Source: Selaginella tamariscina
Lineage: Eukaryota; Streptophyta; Lycopodiopsida; Selaginellales; Selaginellaceae
Reading direction: 5' to 3'
Assembly (NCBI GenBank): GCA_003024785.1
Contig: PUQB01000210.1
Location: 248,001 to 312,000 of the forward strand
Length of the DNA: 64,000 bases
Below the pieces are notes generated by a model. The model was not told the DNA's origin, ran no database searches, and saw only the letters and a list, made by a program, of their open reading frames with translations. Positions within the stretch are counted from its first letter, which is position 1. Every line of letters begins with the position of its first letter. Made by a program: the position numbers and the translations under genes. Below, one piece after another: positions 23,793 through 34,667 of the stretch.

Positions 23793-24327
23793 ATGCTATT
23801 GTGCAGCTTATAACCCATGGTTTGCATATGGACAATCCAAACTGGCAAACTGTCTGTTCAGCCTTGAAATGAGTAGACAATGCAGTAAACTTAAGCTGCC
23901 AGTCACATGTAACTCCATGCATCCAGGCATTGTTGACACACAAGTAAGTTTTTATACACATATATATAATATATACATACTGTTTCGGTAACGTTTGCAG
24001 CTGATAAGGCATATTCTGCCTGGTGTTGTGGGATCTCCAGATAACAGCTCCAGGCGTTTATTTCGAAATCTGACCGGTCTCAAAGGTGTTAGACATTATT
24101 AAATAGTCAATTAACTCTCTTAATCCTGTTTAGTCTCCAGGGAAGGTGCCCAAACAGTTGGATACCTAGCAAGCTCTCATGAGGTGGAGAATATTACTGG
24201 CGAATATTTCCAAGAGTGTCGGATAACCAAGCCAAGCTTAAGAGCCAGAGATAGACACTTGGCAGAAAAGCTATGGAACGTCAGCGAAGAACTAACTGGA
24301 GTAGAGTTCCTGAACAGCATTAAATGA
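17950..24327 (+). CDS. Short-chain dehydrogenase/reductase (retinol dehydrogenase/TIC32-like), split by a retroelement
   Basis: This encodes an NAD(P)-dependent Rossmann-fold oxidoreductase of the classical SDR family. Exon 1 (17,950-17,989) starts MKHVIITGGNSGI, the cofactor motif TGxxxGIG. The glycine is completed by exon 2 (22,934-22,990; VGKATAMDLAKQGMSITL). Later exons are about 23,150-23,240 (DLASFSSMHNFVKEY), 23,296-23,361 (VNNAGIMA, the NNAG motif), 23,468-23,541 (VNHLGHFLL), 23,666-23,754 (VVVLASAAE), 23,807-23,943 (active-site YGQSK, then NSMHPGIVDT), 24,001-24,085 and 24,134-24,327 (stop TGA). Intron 1 is almost 5 kb because it holds a gypsy element. Two faults are visible. The first donor is not GT (ATTG|AAGTCA), and the segment between the cofactor motif and DLASF is about 20 residues short, near a CT/CA/CG tract. 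The substrate cannot be told from sequence. Confidence 0.82.
18055..18215 (-). repeat. 3' LTR of intronic gypsy element
   Basis: 161 bases, TGTGAGAGCTCGG to GTGGATCTTACA. On the minus strand it is preceded by a purine-rich tract (GAGGAGGGGATGA, about 18,216-18,228) that fits a polypurine tract. Confidence 0.9.
18246..19284 (-). pseudogene. Integrase of intronic gypsy element
   Basis: The frame from 19,284 reads a zinc-binding CVWCQAR segment, then VAFDLMGPFPRS and LSDNGPAFMAEAF, the first two acidic centres of the DDE core. A shifted frame from 18,870 (MERLVRTFKGM) continues the core. A last frame (18,452-18,246; EGPYRVLWQVGPQVYEV) is the usual GPY/F-like C-terminal module followed by a proline-rich tail. 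No chromodomain is visible after it. Confidence 0.85.
19500..20754 (-). pseudogene. Reverse transcriptase and RNase H of intronic gypsy element
   Basis: The reverse transcriptase frame from 20,754 carries FTKLDLASGYWQVPM, PFGLSNAPATFQRMM and a catalytic box read as ADFIDDVLIHS, with Phe in place of the usual Tyr before the two aspartates. It continues with LGYRISREGLQVD and FLGKVQYLGRFV. RNase H appears in a second frame from 20,052 (RHPIAYISRTLQ, STTEKECLAAVW). Breaks separate the frames near 20,090 and 19,760. Confidence 0.88.
21131..21535 (-). pseudogene. Aspartic protease of intronic gypsy element
   Basis: The frame starts with the active site VDTGSSLSSVS and later shows FHLILGMDWL, the usual protease C-terminal landmark of gypsy elements. 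A low-complexity Ser/Thr/Pro stretch follows. Confidence 0.85.
21679..22634 (-). pseudogene. Gag with zinc knuckle of intronic gypsy element
   Basis: Three frames form the gag. An N-terminal part begins at 22,634, and a capsid segment (WFDHFIVVATYHSW, GTALQWYNGLD, FKRAFRH) lies at 22,477-22,100. A nucleocapsid part with an RGRGRGR stretch and one CCHC knuckle, CWACDEVGHTYRRC, lies near 21,800. It is broken at two places. Confidence 0.85.
22758..22917 (-). repeat. 5' LTR of intronic gypsy element
   Basis: 160 bases paired with 18,055-18,215. Read on the minus strand, it is followed by a TGGGTGGAGGTGAGG stretch (near 22,741-22,755). That is a candidate primer binding site because it starts with TGG, but I cannot name the tRNA. 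Confidence 0.88.
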
Positions 24328-25008
24328 TAAATATATAGGGACTGCACCGTATCTGAAGCGTATAATACGGGTGGGCATGGGTACACATACGAGGGATTGA
24401 CTACTGTGGTCAAGTCAGAGTAAGTATTCTTTTGTTGACCACAAATGTCCTTTTCAGTAATTCGAAACTGTGTTATGTTTGTACAAGAGAAAAAATAAAG
24501 GGAGAAACTGTGTAGGTCGCAGTCATACTCCTACCGATTCCGCCGCCATTGGACCAGCTGACTAATGGCATTATTTAAAGATAAGTTAAACATAAGGACC
24601 TGGTCTGTGTCCAGGAGGAAAGTATAAAGTAAACAAGCAGCCAGCAAGTCTGGTTCCTTTTCATATATATTGTTTACCGAAAAGCTCCTTGTATATCCAT
24701 GACCAGGCACATCTCATAATAATATGCATATGTATCTTGTGTATTTTTCCATAGATACGCGCGAACTTCGACAACTTTTGTGGAGACTGCAACCCATCTA
24801 GCTCTTGACTGGGACGACAATAGGTACAGGTTTCCATGGCATTTTCTACACAACAGTTGCTGTGTTGTATATACATCTTCCGGTCTGGTCTGTGCTGGAT
24901 TTCATTTTCATATTAGTGCGATGCCCCTCTCATGTGCTGCTCATATTAAACAAGTTGACAAGGCTGTACTGTAGCCAGTACATGTTAGTTGGGTTCTCTT
25001 AACCACAA
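24328..25008. other. Intergenic region between SDR and BAHD genes
   Basis: No gene is seen. A TATA-like AGTATAAAG at about 24,620 could serve the BAHD gene, which starts at 25,009. The rest is unremarkable. Confidence 0.5.
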
Positions 25009-25932
25009 ATGGGATCTGTTAAATCCATGGAAGAGATGGAACCGCGGTTCAAGTCATTTCAGATTCTACGGCGCAAGGTCCAAGTCGGAGGAAGGATTTC
25101 ATGTGGCTCAGCACATGCGACCTGGCAATACCGAATGTATACGCCATGGCAATATACGCATTCGCCTCCCCCGGAGGCCTGTAACGGAGCAGCTGTGTCG
25201 GGCCCTGACAGATACACTGGAAGTGTATCCTGAGTGGGCGGGGAGGATGGCACCGGACAATGCAGCAGCTGTCCAGCTCAATGACGAGGGGTAGCGGTGA
25301 TTGAGGCGGAGATGGATTGCACTCTCGGGGATCTGATGCCTTTTAACCCCTGTCCTCTACTGTTCCAGCTGGTTCCAGCTACACACTCTGCCCAAGAGCT
25401 TCTCCTTATCCAGGTACAAACAATAAACTGTTTTTCTAATTCTGTCCCGTCTTTTGTTTGCTTTCATTAACACGGTTTGCTTAAGTACAATCTGTGCGTG
25501 TTTGTTCAGGTAACAAGCTTGAGATGTGGAGGGATTGTTCTTGGGATCGCGTGGCATCACAGGTTAGCAGACGGGCAGGCTTTCTTCACTTTCATGGACA
25601 ACTGGTCGCGTGTGACGAGGGGAGCACCGCTGGCCTGCGTTCCCTTCCGGGACCGGTCGGCACTTACCGCACGGGCGTCGGTAAAGCCACTCAAAGACGA
25701 TACATGTTACTGCCGGCGGTACCGCTACCTCAGACTAGTAACAATGCCCGACTGTCCGCTAAGAAGCTACATTTCGACCCCGAGACGCTGCACCGTATAA
25801 AACAGAAGGCTTCACTAGAGGGGCAAGTGACTACCTTCGAGGGGCTAACTTCTCACTTATGGAGGTGCATTACGGAGGCGAGGAGTTTAAGTCCCCAGGT
25901 TAAGACGCAGATAATAATGATACCAATGAACG
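25009..25932 (+). pseudogene. BAHD acyltransferase (HCT-like), 3' exon missing
   Basis: BAHD enzymes transfer acyl groups from CoA thioesters to alcohols or amines in plant secondary metabolism. Exon 1 (25,009-25,413) starts MGSVKSMEEME. It contains an EQLCRALTDTLEVYPEWAGRM segment and an AEMDCTLGDLMPF segment, both typical of the N-terminal half. Exon 2 (25,510-25,932) has the catalytic motif as AWHHRLADGQAFFTFMDNW (HxxxDG) and later VTTFEGLTSHLWRC and IIMIPMNG, ending at a G|GTAGGT donor. The conserved structural DFGWG motif and the last third are absent. The sequence after 25,940 is an inverted copy of another gene. Frame breaks occur in the first third, in a G run near 25,293 and near 25,690. 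The HHxxxD site itself is intact. The specific substrate cannot be assigned. Confidence 0.85.
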
Positions 25933-25969
25933 GTAGGTGACAGAAAAATAAAATAAAAACCTCATAAGT

Positions 25970-26101
25970 AAATTTAACCGAGTCACCTTCAGCATCGAGC
26001 ACATATCCGACGCCATAAAGATGCGATGTCACGCTATTTGTTGAGGACTCCGGCTTGAAAGTCTTGAACTGGCCGCCTACCCTCACTTTCCCTTCCATTG
26101 C
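25970..26101 (-). pseudogene. Inverted, truncated copy of CR header exon
   Basis: On the minus strand, a start codon at 26,098 opens a frame that matches the first exon at 28,368 (MEGKVRV, GQFKTFKPES, YGV, LDAEGDSV). It stops matching near 25,975, about 20 codons before the intact exon ends. It lacks a few residues relative to the full copy. It lies head-to-head with the complete gene 2.3 kb away and abuts the truncated BAHD gene. Confidence 0.85.
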
Positions 26102-28219
26102 TCTAAACTCTTTAAAACATACATATCAGATTTTTATATTTTAAATTAAACTATATATATAAGTTTTGCCTTATAATAAACATGCTAATTCAACTATTAT
26201 TTACTATGTTTATATTTTAGAAACAGAGTGCAAATAATTATATTATTTTAGAAAAAGAGCGAAAAGTGAACAAATGTAAATAAAATTTATTCCATTTTAA
26301 TTTATATTTATTTTATTTAAGAAATAATACAAATGCAAATGAGTTTTATATTTATTTAATATAAATTACTTAATTATATACAACTTTAGGCAACCAGCCA
26401 TATAACAAGTGATTTATCTTAAATTAATTAAAGATCAACGATGTTTTAGAAAAAACTCATATGATGATGTCATATATATTATTATACATAATTTAAAATA
26501 TATATTTTTTAAATTCTAAAATTTATTTTTAGTTACAAATAAAATTAATTAATAAAACTTTTGTACTTAGGAGTTATAAATTTCATACATATTTAATGTA
26601 TTGTTTTAAATGTATACAATTATATATTAAAACCATACCCTTTTTTTATGCAACATATTTGTCCCCATGTATGTAGCATAGTAAATTGATACTCATGTAC
26701 ATGTTTACACACACACATATATTTGATTTGTTCTTGAAGGAGACTTGAGTTAATGACACCGTGGATGAAATAAGCCAATTAGTACACCGTGTCGATTTTA
26801 ATAGGGAGAGATGATTACAAATATTCAAATAACTTCTAGTTTTATGATGCCTTCATTATCCTAAAACATGTATAATTTAACTTATGCTACAATTTTTAAA
26901 TTGACAAAAATTATTTTAATCTTTTTTTATAATTTATACACATATGTATAAATTTTCACATATCATTTATTTATTTATACAATTTACAAAATCAAAATGA
27001 TGCGGCTGATATCGAATCTCCGACAGTAGCTTGTTCACGTCCGTCGGATCTGACAGTCGCCATTGATCAAGGGTTATTGCGCTCATGTCATAAGCTGGAG
27101 GATCTGCCGTACAATATCTTCATAGATTCTCAGTAGTTCCGTAGTCAAGCATACATAATGGGTTCTCAGCAACATAGGCATTTCTTAAAATAAGAAATAC
27201 AGAATATATATTATATACTAACTAAGCATGAATTAATATTTAAAGTTTGAATTGGGTATAAAACAGCAATCGTTATGTTGAAATATATATAATATATAAT
27301 ACTTAATGCATATGCAAATAAAACCTATACATATAATTGTGTATGTAAGTGTTGCATACAATATATGCTACCTATATATATTAAATAATTGTTTTAATAT
27401 ATAATTGTATACATTTAAAACAATACATTAAATATGCATGAAGTTTTATAACTCCCAAATATATTAATTAATTTCATTTGTAACTAAGAACATTATATAT
27501 ATATATATATTTATAATAATATATATTACATCATTATATGAGTTTTTTTTTTAAAACAATTGATCTTTAATTAATTCAAGTTAAATTATTAAATGGTTAG
27601 TTGATTAGGTTTTTTAAAGTTGATACAGAATGTTATCTTAGACAAAAAAAAATTATTATAAAGTATTTCAAATATATATATATAATTCTTGAGTGTTAAA
27701 TCTTGAATGATATAATTAAGTAATTTATATTAAATAAATATAAAACTCATTTGCATCTGTATTATTCCTTAAAATTGAATATAAATTAAAATGGGAATAA
27801 ATTTTAATTACATTTGTTCACTTTGCACTCTTTTTGTGAATTAATATGTAAAATATAAACATATTAAATAATAGTTGAATTAGTTTATTGTCCTTTGCAT
27901 ATTTATTATAATGCAAAACTTATATATATATATATGTTAATCTTTACATAATATTAGTACCTTTTGGTATAACAAATATATTTAAACATAGTTAAATATT
28001 ACACTCAAATTTAGAATTTTCTGCTTTAATATTTAAAAATAACTAATTAATAAATGTCATTGTACTTCACACCAGACGCGGTCGATGAAAGCCCCAGATT
28101 TATCAGAGATGGCGCTCGGTGGTAAATATAATATGCATATTATATTTTATTGCAACTACTGAGTGAATTTGTTGTCTAAACACCATTCAAAATAATATAT
28201 AATCCTGGGTTTTTTTTAA

Positions 28220-28290
<71 letters not shown>

Positions 28291-28340
28291 TAATTTGTCA
28301 TATTTATATTGAATAAATAACTATTATAAAACAAAAAATG
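26102..28340. repeat. Imperfect palindrome: two AT-rich inverted arms around a dispersed repeat
   Basis: The arm at about 26,102-26,640 is the inverted counterpart of about 27,370-27,960. For instance, the phrase 'aagttttgcMttataataaaYatgc' and the phrase 'gcaaatgagttttatatttatttaatataaattac' appear in both on opposite strands. The arms lead outward into the two CR header exons. Between them at 26,817-27,345 lies copy 2 of the 520-bp repeat also found at 15,077. An (AT)n tract at about 28,224-28,288 precedes the right header. No gene is otherwise visible. Confidence 0.8.
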
Positions 28341-28367
28341 GTTTTTGAACATTTAGGGTTTAGAGCA

Positions 28368-31347
28368 ATGGAAGGGAAAGTGAGGGTAGCTGTCCCAGGC
28401 GGCCAGTTCAAGACTTTCAAGCCGGAGTCCCCAACAGATAGCGTGACATCGCGTCTTGAAAAGCTGTATGGTGTCGGAGATCTGCTCGATGCTGAAGGTG
28501 ACTCGGTTGTCGAGGATAAACTGCGTGCGGGCAGTTATGTGTACGCTGTTCAGGTATTGCTTTCTTCTGATATACCGCTCGATTTCTCCATGTTTTGCCC
28601 TCTTTCTATCATGTGTTTTGTCTTGATTTCGCCCTGTGGTTGCTCACATCTGTGTGTCATGGCGTCTTGTTTTCGGCTGTGATCTTGTTTTATGCCTGTG
28701 CGTTTAGTGTTTTGGATCTGGTTTTGTGTTTGTGTGCCTACTTACCATGCCCTCATAGACCTCCCTTGTTTTTCAAGGAAGCGGCTGTGAATTTGTTATT
28801 GCGTGTCTTGTGTGTGTGGCTACGGCTCCTTTTGCTTATGTGTTTTTGTCGCTGTGCAATTTGCATTATTGGTTGTTGCGCTTGACTTTGATATCCGTGG
28901 GCTGTTTTGCATTGTGTTGTTTTGCGACTGACAGTCTTGTTTTTGATATTACAGGCCCACCTGCCTTGGACCTTTCTCTCCAGGCGGCCACCAATATTAC
29001 TGCTGAAGCTGTTGATGCCATATGCAGTAGCTACTGGCAGAGAATTGTCAGCAGGTTACCTTTTATGAAGAAGAAAGAAGACTTCAAGAGGGTTTATAGA
29101 CGCTCCAGAGCAGAGATATGCTGTGTAGATGACAGGCCTACTTTCTTGCTCCAGGGACTTGACAAAGGAGAGCGTTTCAAGGCTTCTCAACGTCTCCAGG
29201 AGGAGCTAGAGCGAGCTCAACCGAGAGTTTGTTACCTTGTTGATGCTTCTGGTAGTGGAAAGACGAAGAACATTGTATGAGCTAGCTTCTGATAGGCTCT
29301 GCGTGTACCTTGTTGGTGCACCGGTGAAAGGCGTTTCACACCTGGAGGCTCTAAGGATTTACTGGCTGTCTCTTACAAGCTGCAGACTTTGTATCCTAAC
29401 AACCAGGAGATACCGCCTGATGCACTCGATTGCTGTTTAAGTGCCCTCTTCATTGCACGGCTTTACATATTGAGGCATGCGAGTCAGAAGAATGAGGAGT
29501 TTGATCTCTTAACTTGGTTGTTTAAGCAAGTTTACTTCTCCAGACTTGACTATCCCGACCCCGATCCCTGGCTACAGCTGACTGTCAATCTACTTGGCTT
29601 ACTCTCTTCTGCACGGGACGTGCCAATCGCCAAACGCATATTTCAGGAGAAGCTACGTTCTCTTATGGATGATGTGGAATGGGATCAGAAAAAGGGCATA
29701 GTCATTCTGGATGAGTGCCAAGAAGTCGGTAAATACCTTGAGGGCAGGATTATGAGCATTGAGCAGCCTCAGCCTGTTGTTGGCAGTGATCAGCCTGAGC
29801 CTGTTGTTGGCAAGTCTGTGCTTGACACGTTGTTTTCCTCTTTGGAAAATATTGGCTTTGCCAAACAGCCATTTCTCATGTCTGGTACAGGGGGTTTCTT
29901 AATGAGGTTGATTGCTCACTTGAGTGAATGTGCCAAGGACAGGCTCTCCTTGCGTGTTTACAGTGATTTTGGTAGCTGGACGAGTGCAGACCAGTTGGAA
30001 GAGTACACTAGAAGTCTTGTGGCAGACACAACGGACTTTGACTTCAAGAGGATATTCGCCATATATGTGGGCAGGTATCGGTTTTATGTAACTGCATTGC
30101 AAAGGTTTATGAGGAAGCCTGAGACTGATAACAGAAATGCAACAGAGTTTATCATGGACTTCTCTCTGCAGTTGGCCACTTTGCCCGGGAGTGAGCTTGA
30201 CATCAACCGCTCTGTGTTTGACGATGTTAAGAAATTTTTTGATAACCGCTTGAATGCTGAGAGTTGGTGTGTAGTAAAGACGTTGGTTATATTATACTTT
30301 TTCGGACTCTCTCAAGTATCTGTTGTAGTAAAGGATAGCGATCTTGGATTTATTCAGGCTGGTCTGGGACGTATTGTGAAGCAGGAACCGGAAAGTGCAT
30401 ACCACTTTGACATAGATGTGTTCCCATGGAATGGGCCTAGATCAGAAGGCATTAACTTGGGCAAAGTTACCTTAGGAGAGCCAATAGTGGCAAGGTCCCT
30501 TTGGGAGTATATGCATATAAAGAGAGATGTTCTGATTGAGAAGCTTGCAAAGTTTGGTTCATCAGAGGACTTTGGAGAGCTTGGAAAGAAATACGAAGTG
30601 TTTACAGTAGAGTCCTTAGGCAAGTTCTTACATGGGAATGCTCCTGCGGCATTGGTTTCTGAGAGATATCAATCCAAGATCCGTCCTATTTACAAGGAGG
30701 CCATTGAGCTGGTGCACATGAGAGAGTTTGGTTTGGTAGAAAGAATGACAGATGCCTCTAGCATGGTTAGGTGGCTATCGGACTTCGAAGCTGTTTTAAA
30801 AGGGGAACGTCGGGAAACGTTTCGGCCCTATCTCCACTCTGGCAAGGTCACGGAGTTTGGTCCAGATTTGATGTGTGGCTTCCGTGGGCAAGTGCGGCAT
30901 GCCGACGGGTCAGTAGAAACACTTCCTGTTATGGCACTCTTTCAGCATAAAGTGAGGAAGGAGATTGACTTAAACCACGCTTTTAACACTCTCGATGTGG
31001 AGCAGTTGTTTCTTCACAGAGGAGCAACCAAGGCAGAAACAAGTTCTGGTAGGATGCATAGGAACCAAGAGGAAGAAGCTGTTGTGCAGAAGATTAAGGA
31101 ATTGTGCGATAGGGGTGGACTATTGAAGTTGGTTGTAGCTAGTGCTACGAATATTACGGAGAGACGCATGGATAATGTGTTTGCTGCTGCCTACGGAGGC
31201 AAGAAACGTTATTATGAATCTCTTCAGACCTCTTCAGGAGCCCTTGTTGGTGTTATTCATTCCAAAATTCAGTTTATGGAACCTGAAAATGTACATGTGA
31301 TGAAGGCTGTGAAAACTTTGAAGCGAAACTTTATAGACAGAGAGTAG
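28368..31347 (+). pseudogene. Crinkler (CR)-type protein: header, P-loop NTPase, nuclease-like C-terminus
   Basis: CR proteins are modular effectors known from oomycetes, chytrids and scattered other eukaryotes, including some plants. Exon 1 (28,368-28,553) encodes a 62-residue header (MEGKVRVAVPGGQFKTF...), presumably the ubiquitin-like header domain. It splices in phase to 28,984, after a strong pyrimidine tract. A Walker A motif, DASGSGKTK, lies near 29,255 and a Walker B-like GIVILDECQE near 29,701. The C-terminal 170 residues look like a restriction-endonuclease fold, with GPDLM near 30,862 and FQHKV near 30,942 supplying the D...QxK pattern. From 29,275 to about 29,340 the frame is lost (three stops) while a +1 frame stays conserved, after which the original frame resumes to the stop at 31,345. 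The break looks like two compensating indels, by mutation or sequencing error. A short intron is less likely because conserved-looking residues lie inside. Confidence 0.78.
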
Positions 31348-33851
31348 ATTTTCTAAAAAAAGAACAAGTGATTATTAATTTTAAATGGTTTACATTGTAA
31401 TATTTAGTGTATAGTGACATATTTTAAATCTAATCTTATATATTATTTATAGTTTGCAGTGCATATGAAATGGTTTTATATATTATTTATTATATAAATA
31501 GTTTATCTAGTATAACAATTTGCAACATACATGCAGCTGGCCACCGCAACATGAATAAGCCAACTCGTCCCAAGCAGACGCTGTGCCACCACAGCCCCAT
31601 CAGTTTCGACCCATTAGGTTTTAAGAGTTTGAATCAAGCTTGAGTTTAATTGACATAAAACATGTTTTTAAACAGCAACAAATGCCACAAAAATTACTAC
31701 TTTAAGTAATGTGGATGTGCATTCGTATAACAACATATGGCTTCAATTGGGTAGGCACTAGAAGAGGATCTTTCAACCTATCTACGTGGTGGTTAGGGTT
31801 TACTTGGGATGTAAATTGCCACATCACTATGAGCCTTAATAGTACACTCTAACATTATTAAGTGGTTTTAAAAACCATAAAACAATAAATAATTTTTTTA
31901 AATGGTGTCATTATGTTGTTTTGGATAGTTTATATAAATGGTTTAGCATGTGGGGTGGTTTTAGACAAAGTATGGCACATAGTTTTATAAACTCTTGTCA
32001 ACATGATTTTTAATATGGTTAATTAGTATAGTGAGTTCAAAGTTAAACCATTAGTTTTTATAATTATTTGTACTTTAAAAAACATAATTTTTAGCATAAT
32101 ATAGTTAGTTATTATGATGAGTCCAAAGTTTAGCCACTAGTTTTTATAACATTTTTTTTTTTTAGAAAACTAACTACTAAAAACATTGATAAGCTCGTTA
32201 GATTCACTCTCATGTAATTTTAATTTTTTTTTACTAAAGAAAAATTTATCATGGATTAATATTCATTTTCATTCATTTAAAAAGTATACATCTCAAACTT
32301 AAGTATATCATATATATGCACTTTAAAACACCTTATTTTGTAAATTAATAATTCAAATAAAAAATAAGCAATAAGTAAAATATGTGCACACGTGTGATGG
32401 ATGCATAAATTTTAATGGCTTACCTTTTTAATAAATCTGTTAAAGTTAAGTTTTAGATTGTTTATTTTTTCATGAGTTTAAGATAATGTTTTTATAAGAT
32501 TTAAAATTAAATATTTAAAAAAAATTATATTCTACAGTTTAAATATCTTTATAATTTATAAATAAAATATCGTATCATATCATTATATTGTTACTAGTAT
32601 AATTTACTATCATCACATTCTATATATGTATATTATTATTATACCAACTATAATTATTTTTACTTTCTTGTGTGTGTTCAATTATGTCATATACTTATGT
32701 ATATAGTATAAGTTTAAGTTTGTTGTCATAGATTTCATAATGAATATATAAGTTTAAATTTATCATTATATATTTTAAGAATGTTTACATCAAAAAAGTG
32801 TTTACCATCGTAAATAATAAAAATCAAACTCTTTAGAGCAATTGATAGGCTCACTCACACTCATCTAATAATTTTAATTATTTTGAGAATCGTTATAACA
32901 AAAATTTAAATAATTAATTCACAAAACATTAGGGGCCAAAATAAATTACTATTAAATTTTGTATGACATTAAAGACAATAATGATAACAACAACAACTTG
33001 AACTATATTATTATTGTTAATATAAAATATAGTTTATAAATTTTATTTTTTACAAAAATTAATGTTTAAATTAGCATTGAAAATTATATTCTAACATGAA
33101 AATCTCATTGTTGATTTTAAATTTTAAATTAAAATATTTAAATTTATAAATTATAAATTAAATTCTAAATTAAAAATGTGATTTTATTATAGCAATATAT
33201 AATTTAATGAATTAATATATTGTTTTTAGATGAAATTATGCAAGATATAATTTTAAAGTTAAAAAATACATTCTCTTTCTAAATTCAAAATTACATATAT
33301 AAGATATTTTCTTACATGACAACTCATTACCCATCAATGTATATATAATTGTCCCATGTGTCACACACACACTTTAATAAATTACTTCTTTTATATACTT
33401 GGTCTTCACTTCCTTCAATGCTATTATGTAAAATAACTCTTTTCTCCTTGTTAAAAAAACTTTTTCAATTGTAAAACAATTTGGATTAGTTATTTTTTAC
33501 GAAATTCTCGAAAATACACAAGAACAAGGTTACTAATAACAAATTGAGGAAGTAGTTAATGACAAGAATTATAATTTTATTATTGTTAAACTTGTGTTTG
33601 ATTAAAATGTTTTATTAAAGTAACATGCAATAAAAAAATTCAATTTAAATAAGTGGTTCAATATCAAACTTCGGCATACTTAAATTTGAGAGAAACCAAA
33701 TCAACTTTAAAAAGCATTTACGGGTTTTGCCCATATAATGTTACAAAGGCAAATCCTATTTTAAGACTAATTATCATTATGTACACACATATATACAAAC
33801 TTATACATATAGTGTGTTTAAATATGTTATTTTTTAATGAACTTAATTTAG
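31348..33851. other. AT-rich spacer after CR gene
   Basis: No gene is supported. A moderately GC-rich patch at 31,530-31,620 has no usable frame. The rest is A/T-rich low-complexity sequence. Confidence 0.6.
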
Positions 33852-34275
33852 GCCAAGCATCTATCTAATCAATCTCTGCTGGAGACGTATTTGCAACAAA
33901 TTAAGCAGGTAAGCTTTTTTATGTTTGTACATTTATATTTAATTTATACAAATACGTATATATATATCTAAGTCTAAGTTATACATTGTATGCAGAGTTT
34001 CATAAGGTCCACTATAGATTTACTGATTACGTTATGGCGTGGAACTGCTTAAAGTGTATATTTAAAAGTAACATATACATGTATATGCTTATAGGACTTA
34101 TGTATATGCATTGCGTGTATGTGTATGTGTATATTATATAGTATATAATGAACTCTTTATGTTTAACTATAAATCTATATAATTACTAGGCTATGCAAGA
34201 TATCTATTTTATTACGTCGTGTTCACATTGTAAGGTATCTTACATCGCATATTCGATCTTGGCTTCTGGAGCTTA
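33852..34275 (+). pseudogene. Possible exons upstream of the SWIP-like fragment
   Basis: A 57-base block (33,852-33,908) reads AKHLSNQSLLETYLQQIKQ between TTTAG and CAG|GTAAGC. A second exon-like block starts at 33,996 after TATGCAG. A third ends in CTTAAG|GTAAGT near 34,275. Phases between them do not agree, and I do not recognise the products. They may be decayed upstream exons of the following gene. Confidence 0.35.
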
Positions 34276-34433
34276 AGGTAAGTTATGATTAATTTGAATT
34301 GTAATTAATTTTTCTGTTACATGTTAACTTCTAGTTAATGTTATTGTTGATAGTTTCAACTGAAACCATTTGAATACGAAGTTTAAGAGTTCAAATGTTA
34401 ACCTGTTTAATCGCTCACCTAGCAGTACGTGAA

Positions 34434-34437
<4 letters not shown>

Positions 34438-34515
<78 letters not shown>
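34438..34515 (+). repeat. (AT)n(GT)n compound microsatellite
   Basis: About 30 bases of AT followed by about 46 bases of GT, in the putative intron upstream of the SWIP-like exons. Confidence 0.95.
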
Positions 34516-34520
<5 letters not shown>

Positions 34521-34667
34521 ATAAATTTCTGCACTTCACGTATGCTATGTAATAATGATATAATAAGCTTCATATTTGTACTAAAATATAGATGATATAA
34601 TAATTTTTTTAATTTGTTATATATGATATAAATTATTTTTTAATTGTTAATAACAAATGTCTTACAG

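Noticed and set aside
28595..28885. Cys/Leu-rich open frames inside the CR gene first intron
   Set aside because: They lie between a good donor at 28,553 and a good acceptor at 28,983, and the sequence is T/G-rich intron sequence without domain similarity.
29275..29385. A 111-base in-phase intron in the CR gene (GTATGAG to CTGCAG)
   Set aside because: It would keep the frame, but it would remove residues that look conserved in the P-loop NTPase core just after Walker A. Two indels explain the data better. Not fully excluded.
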